Assembly: GCA_015179045.1 (NCBI GenBank)
Contig: WHUZ01000011.1
Coordinates: forward strand, 1,364,001 to 1,428,000
DNA: 64,000 bases
DNA from: Kalaharituber pfeilii
Lineage: Eukaryota; Ascomycota; Pezizomycetes; Pezizales; Pezizaceae
Reading direction: 5' to 3'
The position numbers and the translations under genes were made by a program. Under the pieces are notes generated by a model. That model worked only from the letters and a program-made list of their open reading frames with translations. It searched no databases and had not been told where the DNA came from. The stretch's first letter is position 1, and each line of letters begins with the position of its first letter. This document shows positions 62,746 through 64,000 of the stretch, piece after piece.

Positions 62746-63959
62746 GGAAGGCAATTGAAAGAGGAGATGTACATCGACGTGGTCCAGTGCTGTATCTAGG
62801 GCAGGAGGGGGTAGGGGACCCAGTGCGTGTACCTATCCCAGTTGAGGTTGATGGAAAGATTGAATGGCAGCAGGACTGGGTGGCTGCGCAACTAAGGAAG
62901 AAGGAATCGGAGATGCCTAAAGCGAATTGTATTACCATCGAGGACTGTTTGCCCAAATCAGCATCAGAGTTCATCAACGGCGAGCCAGTTGTATACGTCG
63001 CAACGGAGGAATCGAGATTAGAAGCAGAGGTAGAGGAGAAGAGGGGGCGGCGACTAGACGATGATGGCGACAGAACGAGGAAACGGCAGAAGAGTGGTTC
63101 AACAATCCGAGTGATGCGGCGACCCGCTGGCATGGATAAAGGTAAAGAAAAAGATACTGTCATACAGGACGTAGGACCAAGCAGTGCTGGACCAAACAAG
63201 GAAGTAACAAAGCGGCAGAAGCAAGAGAAGCTATGGACCTCGCTTCGAGAATCAGCAAACCTCCTTGAGTTAAGCAACAAGGTCCTCGACTCACCAATTC
63301 CGGGATTAACAGTGCGCGAGGTCTTATCGCTATCTCCGGATCTCATTCAGCAATGGTTCGGTATCAAGAGGGTTCCACCGCTTAACAAGGATAAAGATGG
63401 GAAGGAGGGGGTTGATGCGCATATTAACGCACTGCGGTGGTCAGAAGCTCTGCGGAATCTGTATGCATGCGCATCACCACGTTGCAAGGGCCGGATCGAG
63501 GGACAGACGTTTGATATGTTGATCGATTGTGGAGCTGAGCTGTGTCTAATGTCGAGGTCAGTATACGAAGAGTTGGACAACTTACCTATAGATCTCGAAG
63601 CGGAATGGACGGTGGGGTCGGCAAATTCGCAGCGGTCGATGATATATGGTATATGCCACGATGTGCCGGTTAACGTGGGAGGGATTGTCGCCAGCTGCAA
63701 TTTCTTCGTCATGGAGGGTCTTTCGCAGGACGTCATCTTGGGGAGACCGTGGGAACGAAAGGTACGCGCGAAGCATGACAATCGAGATGACGGAAGCTGT
63801 TACACGACCATATATGATGCCGACGGAAACTCTGCAACGTTCTGCTCCGTGCCCCCAAATCACAGCCGCAACCGCAGCAGAGCAAGGCTACCAAGGCAAC
63901 CAGGATTAGGATCGGGATCAGGTTCGGGAATGGTATCGGGAAAAGGACCGCGTCAGTAG
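62700..63959 (+). CDS. Protease-containing frame of the third LTR element
   Basis: This frame lies -1 to gag and overlaps its end. It opens with TCEGLRKAIERGDVHRRG, which continues the knuckle region, then a charged linker (KRQKSGSTIRV), then a retroviral-type aspartic protease (FDMLIDCGAELCLMS ... VILGRPW). It stops at 63957-63959. No canonical slippery heptamer was found in the overlap; a five-G run at 62696-62700 is the only candidate. RT should follow beyond the window, after a stop, so the element may be dead. Confidence 0.7.
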   Translation: MLLGRWTAWWTCEGLRKAIERGDVHRRGPVLYLGQEGVGDPVRVPIPVEVDGKIEWQQDWVAAQLRKKESEMPKANCITIEDCLPKSASEFINGEPVVYVATEESRLEAEVEEKRGRRLDDDGDRTRKRQKSGSTIRVMRRPAGMDKGKEKDTVIQDVGPSSAGPNKEVTKRQKQEKLWTSLRESANLLELSNKVLDSPIPGLTVREVLSLSPDLIQQWFGIKRVPPLNKDKDGKEGVDAHINALRWSEALRNLYACASPRCKGRIEGQTFDMLIDCGAELCLMSRSVYEELDNLPIDLEAEWTVGSANSQRSMIYGICHDVPVNVGGIVASCNFFVMEGLSQDVILGRPWERKVRAKHDNRDDGSCYTTIYDADGNSATFCSVPPNHSRNRSRARLPRQPGLGSGSGSGMVSGKGPRQ

Positions 63960-64000
63960 TGGGCCCGGGAACAGCTGACGTCGCATTGATCCGGGGGATT

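Larger units (their letters stand above)
60435..64000 (+). mobile_element. Second type of gypsy-like LTR retrotransposon, 5' part
   Basis: LTR (60435-60678), long leader, gag and protease frames; RT and integrase would lie beyond the window. Inserted into the pol of element B. It differs clearly from elements A and B in LTR and gag. Confidence 0.8.

Noticed and set aside
1..64000. tRNA, rRNA or telomere repeats
   Set aside because: No cloverleaf, rRNA segment or TTAGGG-type array was recognised on either strand.

Overview
The window looks like repeat-rich chromosomal DNA from a filamentous fungus, probably an ascomycete of the Pezizomycotina. The evidence is short GT-AG introns of about 50-65 bp, Tad-like LINEs with a C-terminal RNase H, a chromodomain Ty3/gypsy element, AT-rich islands of the kind left by C-to-T mutation (RIP-like), and many solo LTRs. 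The species cannot be named from the sequence. Host genes are few: a broken gene with an acidic tail (1.7-3.1 kb), a secreted orphan protein (14.9-15.7 kb) and one large multi-exon UvrD-like helicase/TPR gene (37.4-44.8 kb). Almost everything else is transposable elements nested in one another.

Layout. 0-3.7 kb: a TA-flanked MITE, the acidic-tail gene and very short LINE-tail insertions. 4.1-4.5 kb: a 27-bp minisatellite. 4.8-12.2 kb: an ORF1-only LINE, three truncated LINEs inside each other, and a complete but mutated MULE DNA transposon (7611-11043) carrying a hAT MITE. 12.2-16.4 kb: mostly single-copy DNA. 16.4-23.9 kb: nested LINEs, a Tc1/pogo-like element and a non-autonomous MULE. 23.9-29.7 kb: a near-intact Ty1/copia element with identical 128-bp LTRs. 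31-37 kb: AT-rich DNA with three solo LTRs. 45.4-48.6 kb: a large foldback element, a second hAT MITE and a fourth solo LTR. 48.6-60.4 kb: LINE copies and two gypsy chromoviruses, one inserted in the other and then inverted by LTR-LTR recombination. 60.4-64 kb: the 5' part of a second type of gypsy element, running off the window.

The strongest unexplained signal is a set of at least nine insertions of only 52-118 bp, each with its own 11-16 bp target-site duplication. They consist of an A-tail plus a 30-nt stem-loop identical to the 3' end of the resident LINEs. Seven of the nine begin within 0-2 nt of the foot of the stem-loop. Compensatory base changes between copies show that the hairpin is kept as RNA structure. 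A second LINE-dependent class keeps ORF1 and the 3' tail but lacks ORF2, resembling mammalian HAL1. Together they suggest a layered parasitic system: autonomous LINEs, ORF1-only derivatives, and minimal hairpin-plus-tail units. The gypsy element shows a textbook -1 frameshift signal between gag and pol, while the copia element separates gag and pol by a single UGA in a UGA-CUA readthrough context.
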